Source: Saccharomycopsis malanga (lineage: Eukaryota > Ascomycota > Saccharomycetes > Ascoideales > Saccharomycopsidaceae). From it: 64,000 bases of DNA. Both the position numbers and the translations under genes were made by a program. The notes under the pieces were generated by a model. The model saw only the letters and a list, made by a program, of their open reading frames with translations. It had not been told where the DNA came from and did no database searches. Within the stretch, counting starts at the first letter, position 1. Each line of letters starts with the position of its first letter. The stretch lies in the NCBI GenBank assembly GCA_004014935.1, contig CP025322.1:1178001-1242000 (forward strand), given 5' to 3'. This document shows positions 1 through 11,100 of the stretch, one piece after another.

Positions 1-1
1 A

Positions 2-1048
2 AATAGTATAAATTCTTTTTTCGATAATCTCAATAATAGTGGTAGCATTACTGATGGCCAGCAAAGCATTAGTAATACAAACAATCAAGCTCCTATTCTG
101 GCAGATCGGAGCCAGAATCAAAGATCTAACACTGTAACCAGTCATAACAGTGGCAGCTTCATGTTTAATAATCCTTTCTTTGATATAGACAATCTTCCGC
201 TTACTAATCCCCCAATTTATGAGCCAGATGTTCTTGCAGGTGTAGTAAGAAGAAGGGTTTCGATATCAAATGGCCAGATAGGACAACTAATAGAGGCCCA
301 TGATTATCCGGATTCCGATGATAGTCAACCAACGTCGTTTCCCTCAGATGCAAGCCAGCCAACTCCTTTTGCATCGGAATCAGGCTCAAATATTCAGCCT
401 CTGGCAAATGTAAAGACTCTCCAAAATAACAGTGGTTCTGTAAGCACTAATAATAACGCTCAATATCAGTTTTCTCAAACACCCCAACAGCCACTTTTTA
501 ATCAAGTATTGCAGCCGACTGGCCAAGCTCCTACACTTTCTGCTGCTACTGCTTCTTCTCCTTCTCAACAACCAGTAATTCCAGGTTCCAATTTAAATGT
601 AGCTTTTCAGCCTCAGAATCCTGTGGTTTCGCCTCATAACCATTTAATTCAACCGGATCCGTCGCTTGTTGCCCCTAGAATGGCTCAACAAATGCATCCT
701 CATATTATGGTAAGTCAGCATAATGGTCCAATGCCAGGCACCGCTGCTTGGAAAAGAGCTCGTCTTCTAGAACGAAACAGAGTCGCTGCTTCTAAATGCC
801 GCCATAAGAAAAAAATTGCCCAACAGCAATTGCAGGAAGAAGCTGAAATAGCTGCTAAAGAAAATGCCACTTTGAAAAAGAGAGTAGCCTATTTGGAAAA
901 TACTCTTGATAAAGTTAAAGATGTAATGAGAAATCACATGAAAAGTTGTAATGGCTCCTCATTGTCAATTGATATTTTAGAAGATTTCCTTAAATTAGAT
1001 GAAGAATCTCAAAAAAAGGTTTCTGTGGAGAAAAAACAAGTGAATTAA
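2..1048 (+). CDS. CST6: bZIP transcription factor of the ATF/CREB Aca1/Cst6/Rca1 type, 5' truncated by window edge
   Basis: The frame is open from base 2, so the N-terminus lies outside the window and the first visible ATG (161) is internal. The visible product is a long Asn/Gln/Ser/Pro-rich low-complexity region followed, at about 750-960, by a bZIP. The basic region reads ERNRVAASKCRHKKK, which carries the N-x2-AA-x2-C-R contact signature. A leucine zipper follows (heptads around LKKRVAYLENTLDKV). The KRARLLERNR lead-in and the Cys in the contact helix resemble S. cerevisiae Aca1/Cst6 and C. albicans Rca1, which bind CRE-like sites and, in Candida, control CO2-responsive carbonic anhydrase expression. 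Sko1 is the other candidate but has a different basic region. The DNA-binding class is certain and the orthology is probable. Confidence 0.8.
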   Translation, partial: NSINSFFDNLNNSGSITDGQQSISNTNNQAPILADRSQNQRSNTVTSHNSGSFMFNNPFFDIDNLPLTNPPIYEPDVLAGVVRRRVSISNGQIGQLIEAHDYPDSDDSQPTSFPSDASQPTPFASESGSNIQPLANVKTLQNNSGSVSTNNNAQYQFSQTPQQPLFNQVLQPTGQAPTLSAATASSPSQQPVIPGSNLNVAFQPQNPVVSPHNHLIQPDPSLVAPRMAQQMHPHIMVSQHNGPMPGTAAWKRARLLERNRVAASKCRHKKKIAQQQLQEEAEIAAKENATLKKRVAYLENTLDKVKDVMRNHMKSCNGSSLSIDILEDFLKLDEESQKKVSVEKKQVN

Positions 1049-1828
1049 TATTTATTAATGAATGTTTTCCTATTTTGTTTTCCATGATAGTCTCTAATAT
1101 TTACTCTGTTATGTTTTCTGTTTCCACTAATTTTAAACTTTTTGTTTTTCTGTTTCCACCAATCTTAAACTTTTTGCCTTATTAATAATTTTATTTGTTC
1201 TGTTTCAAAGCTTTTTCTTTTATTGTTCAAACATATTTTTTCATCAGTATTTTTTTATGAAATTCTTGTGCATTATGAAATAAAGAGGTAAACTTTTTTA
1301 TTTGGTTATGTTTTATCATTAATAGTATTGTTTGACTTTTTTTTCTTTATTTTCTTCTGCTTTTTTGCTTTTTTTCTGGGTTCAAACATGTTTGATTATT
1401 TTTTTGGTTGGTTCTTAATTGATTGATTCTGTTTCATTTTTTTTCAATACTAGTTTTGACTCGATGATTTAATTTGGTTTCATTATGATACTTGTTTACC
1501 CTGGCTAATAATAATATATATATACTCTATATCTTGTTTTTTCAAATTCTCTCTGTATGTGCCTATGGTACGCCGTAATGCCATGCAATGCACTATTAGA
1601 GATAACGACATACATGTTCAATCCGCTTCGTATGCAGCTCTAAAGCTGTGTCATGTTCATTGCGTGCATTTCCTATTGTCATCGACACGCTACAACAGTA
1701 GGTCTGTTATATTTCTTGAAAGACGTTCATATAAATAGGCTACTCCACTCTATTTTCACTTTTATCGATCCTCCACCTATTCTTTAATCCGTTTCACTAA
1801 ATCAAAATCATTTGATTAATTGCTTGAT
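1049..1828. other. Intergenic: bZIP 3' flank and promoter of the next gene
   Basis: The first 450 bases are T-rich 3' flank. No ORF or RNA gene is visible. The right half is the presumed promoter of the orphan gene and carries a TATA box. Confidence 0.5.
1730..1737 (+). promoter_or_regulatory. TATA box (TATAAATA)
   Basis: TATAAATA lies about 92-99 bases before the proposed ATG at 1829, a normal distance for a yeast promoter. It supports a start near 1829 rather than at the in-frame ATG at 2357. Confidence 0.45.
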
Positions 1829-3475
1829 ATGTCAAAGTCCGTAAGAAATAACCGCCATTTTAGGTTTAAGGTTTACCTCTTCACAGTATGTAATATCACC
1901 TCTCATTAGCACCCTTTTGGTTAGCAAACCCGAATCCATCCACTTGCTAACCCTAATCCCATCAGTCGTTGGTCTTGCTTCAATATCAAAACCGCGGATC
2001 GAAAAGCTTGGAAACTATTATAGGTAAGTGCAAATCAAGCCCAAAGTAAAGTCTTAAACATAGCATAACCGTTAAAAATGTAGAGGTCGAGAAATGCCTA
2101 CTGACAAACTGTATTAGATTCGATTTTAAACGCTGGTACAACAAAACCATCCAACTTTGGACTCGAGGCCTCATCAGCAAGGCAGAAAAAAGCCGCTCTG
2201 ATTGCTGATGACATCACCCAGAATAATAATAGCGTTAAATTGAGTAATTCAACGTCCCGAAGCTCATCACCATTATTATGCTACCCCACAAGAGGTGATG
2301 CAAGAAATAGCTTGCTTCAAAATGATACAAAACACGTAGGCACCCTTATCACTACTATGTCAGGTTTATCAAAAGTATCCAAGTATGGTGACATTCCTCG
2401 CTACAGAAAACCATTGTTTTATAACAATGAGAAGCTCTGCCAGGATTATAAAGATACACTGGAAATTGTAGGCGTTTCTTATGACGATTATCAGTCCATA
2501 ATAGTATTTGAACAAAATAAAGAGCTTTGTAACTTTGTTCAATCACATCTCGACAAAGACGATCTTGTTCAACTTTTGAACTTGTTCAACTTTTTTAATG
2601 CTAACCCGATTTTTGTTAACGAATATCCTGCATTGAAAAGGTTGGATTCTGAGTTGAATCAAGTTGAAGATTTCGTCGGCTCCAATATAGATCGTAATCA
2701 CAAACTTTTGCACAGATTGTCTGAATTTCTGATGACTTTTCTCAACAAGCAGCGTATAGAGTTGGAATTTGATGGTTACAAGCAGAAAATATTAAAAAAT
2801 ATTACAGAAATTAAACATATTGATGAAGTATTTTTTGATATTATTTTGTCGATTTTAAAATATAGAAGCCAAGCTGATTCCAATATTTGGCTAAAGAAGT
2901 GTAATGAGGAATCGAAGCAAAATGCCATTCAAATAAAGCTAAATCTCACCTTTAGGATTTATGAAGCATTCATTAATTACGTCAAAGTTGCATTTGACAC
3001 CAAATCTTTCTCGGTATTCGCTCTTCAACTATGTACCGTCCAGTGTACCAGAATTGAAGACATGCTTCAATTGTTAATTAGGGAAAAGTTTTCGAAAAGT
3101 AAAGTGCCAATGACCAAAAATCACAAATTAGGTTTTTACAAAGTGTATAAAGCAAATGGTAAAACATTCAGCAAATCAAGCCGTAAATCAAAAAGACTTC
3201 TACAGAGCTTTCTTAGGACTGAATATTATAGTAACAGATGTCAGGTTTCCAAAAAGGTCCCCACAAACTGTCTTCGTTTTGCTGTTTACTTGCAAATTAA
3301 ATTCGTAAGGCATTTGCATCTTTTGCTCAGTAAAACGTTTGAAAAAAACTGTGCAAAGTCATACTTGAAACACTTGAAAGAAAAACGATTGGCTGTTTTG
3401 GCCGACATGTTAATACTAAATGAGAATATGCTTTTGGTAATGTTCAATTCAATAAAGTGGATCAATGAACAATAA
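1829..3475 (+). CDS. Unrecognised protein, three exons predicted
   Basis: I do not recognise this protein. The main open frame runs from 2105 to 3475 without an ATG until 2357, which suggests spliced 5' exons. A consistent model is exon 1 at 1829-1885 (ATG at 1829), intron 1886-1965 (GTATGT, branch TGCTAAC, CAG), exon 2 at 1966-2023, intron 2024-2117 (GTAAGT, branch TACTGAC, TAG) and exon 3 at 2118-3475. Both junctions keep the frame and give about 490 residues. The N-terminal part is basic and Ser/Asn-rich. The rest is helical, rich in Lys, Leu and Phe, with no signal peptide or known catalytic motif. A start at ATG 2357 would leave a 372-residue protein. The exon 1 donor is uncertain because a GTAAGA at 1841 would also keep frame. 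Confidence 0.55.
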
Positions 3476-4125
3476 ATTTTTTCATGAATAGTTGCTATTA
3501 TTTCAGCTTATTATTCTGAATAAAGATTTTTGTGACTTTGGCACAAATTGATCAACTTTTATTCAATAAAGTCTGATTACAAGAAGATGCCTTAATAAAG
3601 AGTTGAATAGAAAACAAGTATTCCGCTCACGATTCAAGTTTCTTTGATATGCAATCAACTACAGATCAACTAAATTTTAAGGGAGTCATAAAAATAATTC
3701 CAAAATGCTAATACCAAATTTCTGTTTCTGAGTAATTCATTTGCTTATCGGTTCAATCACCCAATACTATCAGCCATTTTCATGTAAAACGCGTAATAAT
3801 ACAGAAAAATAAATCTCATGTAACAAGTAGTGATATTACTCAATTAAGATTCCAGCAAGCTCGGAACTAGAAAAGGAAAGAATTGTGACAATATATGTTT
3901 ATAGCCATAATAAGAAACAATGTTAAAAAAAAAGACAAGCAGAAACAACCAAAAAAGGCAAACGAAATAGAGACAAAAAATATCATAAAAATAAGTAAAA
4001 ATGAAAATGGCGATCATAAGACAATGACTATGTAAGATAAGTTTTAAGCGAGACAGTCTTATATAAAAAGCATACTGTGATTATTGAAACTTTTGATGAT
4101 GATAAAAGTATAACTTGAGTGCAAA
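3476..4125. other. Intergenic between convergent genes
   Basis: This is 650 bases of A/T-rich 3' flank shared by the orphan gene (+) and casein kinase 2 alpha (-). I see no ORF, tRNA or repeat in it. Confidence 0.5.
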
Positions 4126-5136
4126 TTAAGCTTTATTTTCCAAAGCTTCACGTACAGGTTTGAAATAGTCGTGTGCCATTGCCTCTTTGGCAGTCAATCT
4201 TTCTTGGTGGTCGTAACGAAGAAGATGATCAACAAAATCAATAGCTTCTGGAGATACAAATGGCTTGTTGGTGTTATTGATGAATCTGTGCCATGGCCTC
4301 TTGGTATATTGTCCAAGGTCTTCATATTCTGGCCCCAACTGAATCTCATATTTGTTCAAGTACTTATAAAGGTCATCAGTTCCCAAAATTCTTACGATTT
4401 GAACCAATTGATCAGTATTAGACTTACCGTGGAAAAAAGGTTCTCTTTTGAAAATCATAGCTGCTAAAACAGCACCAAAAGACCACAAGTCTAGTGAGTA
4501 ATCATAATATCTGAAATCAACAAGCAATTCTGGGCCCTTGAAGTATCTGGATGCAACCCTAACATTATATTCTGTACCAGGATGGTAAAATTCAGCCAAG
4601 CCCCAATCAATAAGTCTCAATTTCTTTTGGTCATGGTCAATCATAACATTGTGGGGCTTGACATCTCTATGCATAATGCCCATAGAATGTGAATAATCTA
4701 AAGCCTTCAATAGCTGATACATGTAAAATCTTATGTCATAATCAGTGAATCTAGGATACAATGTTCTAAAATCAATATTTTTCACCTCCTCAAAAATCAA
4801 GGCAGGGGTCTTCGATATTGGGTCTCTTACAACATCAATCAAGTCTATAATATTAGGTCCGCCAATCAAATTTTGCAAAATTTTAATTTCACGCTTGATC
4901 TTCTTTCTCTTAACTGGTTTCAACACTTTTATAACAACTTTTCTTCCGTTTGGAATCTCCACCCCCTGGAACACCTCCGAGTATTTACCCCTTCCTACCT
5001 TTTTGATTATCTCATACTTATCCTGGCTTCTCCATACTATGCTCACATTGTCATAATCCCAATAGGACTGTGGCTTGTTCTGGTTAACATTGGCATACAC
5101 CTTGGACACCACCGAAGCCTGCTGATCGTTTGCCAT
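4126..5136 (-). CDS. CKA2: Casein kinase 2 catalytic (alpha) subunit
   Basis: A 336-residue Ser/Thr kinase of the CK2 alpha family, which phosphorylates acidic Ser/Thr sites in nucleus and cytoplasm as part of the CK2 tetramer. Visible marks are the glycine loop GRGKYSEVF, the CK2-specific basic cluster [12 protein letters not shown], the catalytic loop HRDVKPHN near residue 155, and DWG (not DFG) near 172, which is diagnostic of CK2. The N-terminal [15 protein letters not shown] segment contacts the activation loop in this family. I chose the ATG at 5136 because it gives the usual CK2 N-terminus. The frame continues to an ATG at 5232, but that extension is unlike the family. The length is close to S. 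cerevisiae Cka2 (339). CKA1 versus CKA2 cannot be settled here. Confidence 0.95.
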   Translation of the reverse strand: MANDQQASVVSKVYANVNQNKPQSYWDYDNVSIVWRSQDKYEIIKKVGRGKYSEVFQGVEIPNGRKVVIKVLKPVKRKKIKREIKILQNLIGGPNIIDLIDVVRDPISKTPALIFEEVKNIDFRTLYPRFTDYDIRFYMYQLLKALDYSHSMGIMHRDVKPHNVMIDHDQKKLRLIDWGLAEFYHPGTEYNVRVASRYFKGPELLVDFRYYDYSLDLWSFGAVLAAMIFKREPFFHGKSNTDQLVQIVRILGTDDLYKYLNKYEIQLGPEYEDLGQYTKRPWHRFINNTNKPFVSPEAIDFVDHLLRYDHQERLTAKEAMAHDYFKPVREALENKA

Positions 5137-5339
5137 TCTTATCTCTCTTCTATTGCGCTTTTCTGTGACAACAACCAATTTAGACAGTTTCACAAACAAC
5201 ACCGCCTCTTCGCACCCTTCAAATGCGAGCAAATCACCAGTTAGCAGCTATTCTATAGTCTCAGGTACACTCAACATCCATCTCCATTATGCTTATGTAT
5301 AGTTTTTTCCATGCAAATTTTTTTGCCTCCGTGGACGGA

Positions 5340-5346
5340 TCACGTG
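5340..5346. promoter_or_regulatory. TCACGTG site upstream of CKA2
   Basis: A Cbf1-type E-box about 204 bp before the CKA2 start codon. It is one of ten CACGTG sites found in the window, all intergenic. Confidence 0.4.
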
Positions 5347-5809
5347 GACGGTGCGTGAATGCGCTTGATAGGTTGAGACATGGTAAGAGGTTTTAGTATT
5401 GATAATTATTTAGTTCTTACCACTTGAAGATGTTGATAAAATAAGGAATTATTAAATAGATTATATTTTAACTTTACATTATATTATATATGATTTTTTA
5501 AATTGTGTTGAATCCCTCCAAATAAATTATACATAACTATTATTACAAATACTTCAGAATATATACACGGTTTTAATATGTAAATTTATACCATTTTTTT
5601 TAGTAACTTTGTAGTAGTCCTTAGAACATAATAGTCATTTTTTTAGATGTATTGTGTTCTTCTTTAGTTGCATCAGATTCCCAATGATAAACTAAATTTA
5701 GAATTAAAGATGAAAAATTCATAGGTTAATGCACGATACATGTTGGAAAAAAAATTGTAGGTACTTGTTATTATCTCTTAACCAATTCTATGCCCATATG
5801 TTTTCTTTA

Positions 5810-5952
5810 TTTTTTTATTCTTTTTTTATTCTTTTTTTATTCTTTTTTTATTCTTTTTTTATTCTTTTTTTATTCTTTTTTTATTCTTTTTTTATTCTTT
5901 TTTTATTCTTTTTTTATTCTTTTTTTATTCTTTTTTTATTCTTTTTTTATTC
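5810..5952. repeat. 11-bp minisatellite, 13 copies
   Basis: The unit TTTTTTTATTC repeats with the C falling every 11 bases from 5820 to 5952, giving 13 essentially perfect copies. Eleven is not a multiple of three and the unit has no stop codon in the + frames, so long Phe-rich ORFs appear here. They are artefacts of the repeat. Confidence 0.95.
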
Positions 5953-6226
5953 CTTCTTTATTGATTCTTTTTTCAAAAGGTAACCAATCCAGGCTTATAA
6001 AATCCAAATTCATGTCTTTATCACTGGTTAAGTTTCCAAAAAATGCAACTGAATATGAAGGAGGTTTGAGAAATGCTATCACAAAATACAATTAAATATG
6101 ACAATGTAAGGAAATCAAAAATTCGGTAATACAAGCTCTATAAATCATGAGGTACTACATTTGTGAGAAACAATTGGTTTATATTGAAAATATGGTATGA
6201 TAGTAATGATAAATAAAATATTAGCA

Positions 6227-7084
6227 TTAAAGCCCCTGGATACCTTTGATGACGTCGCTATGGGCTTGTTTGTCGCCACTGAGAATAGAGAGTTTATTGA
6301 TAGTACGCAAATCGCCAACAACGTCTCTGGTCTTGCCAAAGTAGACTTCCTGTATCATATTACGTAATTTGGATTCCAAATCTTCCACGAGGGTTCCGAT
6401 ATTTGTGATGTGGCCTACATAATCTTTTGCTGGAAACTTTTTCTCCACTTGTCTTGTCAAACTGCCAGACAAACTCAAGTCTATGCCGTCGTCTCCTTCG
6501 TCCTCACCTTCAGACATGGCGAGAATAATAGTCGATACAAGTGTGTAGCTATAAATCTCAGGGTTTGGGGTCTTTACCACATGGATGACATGTATGCTAT
6601 CCCATACAGACGAAGAAACATCAGATTCTTTTTTCAAAAGAATGGCACCGGCAAATCCGTCGCTGATATCATTAGGATCGGCCTCTTCATCTTCACTAGG
6701 ATTCCATAAATAGACAGACGAAATTCCTCCTTCATAGTATAAATCCCGGTAGATATCAAATGAATCATTAGCAAAGACTTCCAACTCCCGAAGCTCGTTC
6801 AGAGGACGTGGCGCTAATTCCGCATCCTCTCCAGTGAGCTGGGGGTAATATTGGTTGGACCATGGAGACCGATAAGAGTCGCCATCACGGTTATAATCAC
6901 ATATCAAATAGCTTTTGCCTGTTTTTTCACAAGTTCGATGCTGCAAAGGCTGGTCAACAGAAGATAATAGGTCTTCTGCCAACTCTGGCGCTGCACGACA
7001 AAGATTGATCAAGTTCTTCGAAACATTCTTCGGATCCAATCTCCGCAAAAGATCCAATGACGCATCAAAGGCTTCGTCCGACAT
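6227..7084 (-). CDS. CAP2: F-actin capping protein beta subunit
   Basis: A 285-residue protein that, with the alpha subunit, caps barbed ends of actin filaments in cortical patches. Family signatures are visible in order: LDLLRRLDPKNV at the N-terminus, CDYNRDGDSYRSPWSN around residues 62-77, YYEGGISSVYLWN, WDSIHVIHV, SGSLTRQVEKKF, HITNIGTLVEDLE, and the C-terminal VYFGKTRDVVGDLR amphipathic region used for actin binding. Length matches the family (about 280). It is divergently transcribed from AIM11 across 225 bp. No intron is needed. Confidence 0.97.
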   Translation of the reverse strand: MSDEAFDASLDLLRRLDPKNVSKNLINLCRAAPELAEDLLSSVDQPLQHRTCEKTGKSYLICDYNRDGDSYRSPWSNQYYPQLTGEDAELAPRPLNELRELEVFANDSFDIYRDLYYEGGISSVYLWNPSEDEEADPNDISDGFAGAILLKKESDVSSSVWDSIHVIHVVKTPNPEIYSYTLVSTIILAMSEGEDEGDDGIDLSLSGSLTRQVEKKFPAKDYVGHITNIGTLVEDLESKLRNMIQEVYFGKTRDVVGDLRTINKLSILSGDKQAHSDVIKGIQGL

Positions 7085-7119
7085 ATTGTAGTATAATCTG
7101 TATTGATATCACTCCATAG

Positions 7120-7201
7120 GGGTATACCCTTGGTTTACACATTTCGTACCGTTTCCCAAGGGGGTACCCTTATACACTCTGTCCTATAAGCTTATCACGT
7201 G
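7120..7201. promoter_or_regulatory. Shared CAP2/AIM11 promoter with two GGGTAC-type palindromes and a CACGTG site
   Basis: GGGTATACCC (7120-7129) and GGGTACCC (7162-7169) are perfect palindromes with similar flanks, 42 bases apart. TCACGTG follows at 7195-7201. All lie in the 225-bp space between the two divergent starts. The cognate factor for the GGGTA palindromes is unknown. Confidence 0.4.
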
Positions 7202-7309
7202 CAGTATGAAAAATATTCAACTTTAGCATATATCAATGGGTTTAAGTCCAGTAGTGAAAAGTCTATAAATATAAAGAATGTATAAGAAGTCAACATTTTA
7301 CAGATAAAT

Positions 7310-7831
7310 ATGTCCGAATTCAAGCAAGGCTCTTTGGCATCCTCGGGTGTCATGACAAACAGAACCGAAGAATATAAAAAGAGACGCAGACAACAGATGA
7401 TCAGATTCTATGGTGCAACGTTTGCTACTTTGATATGTTCTAGATTGGTCTTTAGAGGCGTCCAGTCCCGTAAATGTATGTCCAACCGAATATATTCATA
7501 ATTTTGCTTATTATCATTTCAAGTACATTTTACTAATTATCTAGACATACCCAACTTATTCCAGGCGAACCACATTCCTCCACCATTTTCAAAGAAGCAG
7601 GAAGCCATGGCAGCTATCGGCTATGCCTCGCTTTTAGCTACCAGTTCATTCTCTATGTTTATCTTTGGAACCGCATGGGTGTGGGACATCTCCAACATAA
7701 AGGACTTTGGGGTGCGCATGAAACAATACTGGGGTGCAGCTGAAAACCAGGCCAAGGTGGCCCAGCTTGCAACCGACGAGGAGACCATCAAGGTCCAGGA
7801 GGGATTGAGTAGTATATTAGAAAGTAAATAG
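7310..7831 (+). CDS. AIM11: AIM11 family mitochondrial membrane protein, one intron
   Basis: Two exons, 7310-7475 and 7545-7831, join to a 150-residue protein. The intron is 69 nt (GTATGT at 7476, branch TACTAAT at 7531, TAG ending at 7544). The junction restores [12 protein letters not shown], which matches the conserved RKYVPNxFQANH core of Aim11, and S. cerevisiae AIM11 is also spliced. Two hydrophobic segments are present: [15 protein letters not shown] near residue 35 and a longer one around [19 protein letters not shown]. The molecular function of Aim11 is not known. Deletion affects mitochondrial inheritance in baker's yeast. Confidence 0.92.
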
Positions 7832-8175
7832 TAATGGTAGCTTAGTGAATGATTATTGGCCAGAAGTTAATAATAATGGTTGATTTCTGACCAACCCTCT
7901 TGTATATAAATGTATAATGACATTTCTAGATTTCTAACAACCCCTATATAATAATCAATTTGTAAAGTCACTAGATACACCCTCATAAATACTTCCATAA
8001 GTCTCCAGATATTCATGTTCAAGATGCATCATCATCCTGCATGGGGGCGGGCCTGCCCATGCATCATCACGCACCAATCATGTGGAAATTGCGCTGGAAA
8101 ATTTCAATTGGCAGTCTTAAGAGATGAGATTGACATGATCAAATCAATCTCAGAATACAAACTCACAGTGACAAA
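7832..8175. other. Intergenic before the Aquarius-like gene, with a GC-rich hairpin
   Basis: An AIM11 3' flank and short promoter. At 8038-8063 an inverted repeat (TGCATGGG and CCCATGCA around a GC-rich loop) stands out in an AT-rich setting. The small ORF that runs through it (8015-8212) overlaps the next start and has no protein-like features. Confidence 0.4.
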
Positions 8176-11100
8176 ATGGCCAAAGAAATCGGCGAATTGG
8201 AAGCGGAGCTAAGAGGTATTGCTGGTAGAAACTGGCTCAAGACGAAAAATTTTCAACAAAAGAAGCAGTTCGATGCAAAGGTAGTATCTAAGATTCTCGA
8301 GACCATCAGATCTGCCATTGTCTCAAAGACTTACAATTTCAGGGAGTTGGCGTCTTTGGTAGATTCTTTGAATTATTTGGAATTGTATTTATGGCAGCAT
8401 TTGTCTGAGGACTCTACAAATGACCATGTGGTGTCTGTAGCCATGTGTTTTGTGTTCAAACAAATGAATAAAAATCAATGGATGGTATTGATTACCGGCA
8501 ATGTCTCCAAATTCAAAATTATAATGAAAAGAGTTTTGACATTGATACTTTCCATTACATCAAAAGAGTCTGTTTCTTCAAATAGCTTTTTTTCTCTCAG
8601 GTATTTGGTGAATTTTCTCACTTTATTGGTAAATAATTTAGAGGTGTCCGAAATACGGTCAGAATTTGCACCATTATTTTCCGTAGGAATATTAGCCAAC
8701 ATTCCCCACATTGAGTTCATTTTAGATAATAATATACCGTTCCTAAAGAAAAGTTATAAATCATTTAATAAGAAATTTGCTGGTGCAGATCCTGATTCAA
8801 AGTCTGTTATAACCTTTCAAAAAAATTGGCTTTTTACTTTTTTCAGATACTACCAAAATCTTCTTTTAACCAACAGTAATAATAACGAACTAGTTATTTA
8901 CAGCCAAGCAGTGATTTGCTTTGCCACGGATGTAATGTCACAGCTTCCTACCGGTCGGTTCACCAACTTACTTGTGAAGGAAGTCAATTTGTTGGCTACC
9001 ATATCTGATTATTTTAGCACTATAAATTTTGCTGACCAAGGATGCTGGCAGCTTTTTGAAATACTCAGAGGGTTTATCTATTTTCCTGTAGATAGATATA
9101 GTGGCATGAGCAAGGACGAATCTGAAGTTACCGAAGCTTTTTATGAACAATTAGATACCTTGAAACAAATTGCGTATGAAAAGCTTCCTGAACAGCTTGA
9201 GGGACTCGTGTTTGCAAAATTGTCAGATCTTCTTCAGAAGGAGAAGTTCAAAGATTTTTTCAATGGCTTGACATTGGAAGAAACCACTGCATTTGCTGAT
9301 GCTTTACACTTGAACACTGATGGACTAAGAAAAGCCAAAGACGCCATTATTGAAGCGCTCTTTTACAAATATATTGGCCCGTTTAAATACTCAAAGATTG
9401 TTGGTACTTTTCAAATTATGCCAACTGAAAAGCTGTTATTGTTCAATGACAATCTTTTTAGCTACGACAATCATGATGACATCAGACTACTTGCAAGACC
9501 GCTTCATAAGTTGGGACTACAGTTTTTGAGCATAAACGACTTTCTTTCACGAAACTTCAATCTTTTAGCACATCAAGCCAATTATCAGGTTAGAATTCAT
9601 CTTGAAAATGTACTTGAAAAGATTAGAGTCAAACAAACAAAACAGCCTGATCGGTTTTATGGAGACAACTTGGCTTTCAGTGGGTTTAGTAAGTATGCAA
9701 TGAGGATAAAGCCAATGGAGATTTTACATGTGTCTCCTGTTTTAATAGCATCGGCGTCTCCATCGTATGTTAAGGCAGAGATTCAGCTCAATTATTACAA
9801 GCTGAACAAACAAATATTAGATGAATGGGACAGCTTGTCAGAAGGTGAAGCAGTTTTTCTTCTATCTATTGGCGAGCCAGCTAAAAAACCAAAAAACATG
9901 TTAGAGCAATTTGGCATCAAACTTTTGAGGACTGCTACTGTTTTAGAAATTGTTAAAAACCCGCCGCGGCACAGCGATGGTGCTAACAATTTTCACCGAT
10001 TATATGTTAATTTAGATCTGGCGTCTTTTGCTACCGATGATAAGAGTATTTATAAAAGTATCAACATGATTGTTAGAAGAGAGAAAAATGAAAATAATTT
10101 CAAAGTAGTTTTGAGCAATATTGCTGAGCTTATGACAAACGATTTCAATTTGCCATACTGGTTGGTTGATATTTTATTGGGCTACGGTGATCCCAAAGCC
10201 GGTTATTATAAGAACCAAGCCAACCGTCCTTTAGTGCTAGATTTTGCCAATTCATTTGAGTCTTATAGCCACATCAACGACTGTTTTCCTGGCATGCAAA
10301 TTGACGAATACGAGCTAGAGAAACCCACCAAGAGACGCAAAACCACCAAAAGAACTGTCTCATTGGAAAAAAGTCCTCCTGTTATTATTGACTTCTCTGA
10401 AGAACAAAGCAAAAAACTCAAGGTATTTCCTTATATTAAAGAAAATTACGAGATTCTAACATCTAGCCAAAATGATACCTTTGATAAGAGTAAGAAAATT
10501 ACCAAACAGCAGGTGGATGCTGTGGTAGCGAGTTTGTCACCAGGGTTGACTTTGATTTCAGGATCCACACAATCTTGTAAAAATGAATTAGCTTCCCATA
10601 TCGTATCTTTACTATATGGTAATTTCCCCATTGAGAGAACACTAATAATAACACATAATAATCTTGCATTGGACCATATAGTCAGCAAAATCAAACAGTT
10701 AGGCAATGTTGGAAATTTGCTAAGACTTGGAAATACTGAGCTGATAGGCGATAGCACAATATCGAAAGATTCAGTAAGCAATTATGACGGTACGATAGGA
10801 AAGGTGGAGACGCTTATGGAGGACTTGAGGGCTCTTTTGCAAAAGGTGAACAGGTTGGCTGAATCTCTAAACATAGAAGGTTATCATGGCAATAATTCTG
10901 AGACTGCTTTGACGTTCTACCATACTCATGTACAGCATTTATGGAAAGAATTTTTAGTGAAACGGCGACAGCAAAATGCAAAATTTCCTTTTGAGAAATT
11001 TGTCAAGACAGAATTAAGCCTAGAGGGCACTGTCGAGGACGACACAGCGGCCATTTATTATTACAAATGCATTAAGAGGATTTTTGCAAAGATTGAATCT

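Larger units (their letters stand above)
5137..6226. other. Intergenic: CKA2 promoter, AT-rich spacer and minisatellite
   Basis: The left end is the CKA2 promoter with a CACGTG site. The middle is A/T-rich with nothing recognisable. The right part holds an 11-bp tandem repeat, followed by the CAP2 3' flank. Confidence 0.5.

Noticed and set aside
5137-5232. N-terminal extension of CK2 alpha from an upstream ATG
   Set aside because: The added 32 residues are unlike any CK2 alpha, and the downstream ATG gives the conserved N-terminus.
5729-6095. Two overlapping Phe-rich ORFs of 84 and 101 codons
   Set aside because: They are frames through the 11-bp T-rich minisatellite, which has no stops on the + strand. 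The composition is pure repeat.
8015-8212. 65-codon ORF before the Aquarius-like gene
   Set aside because: It overlaps the true start in another frame and lies across the GC-rich hairpin. It has His/Cys clusters but no zinc-finger spacing.
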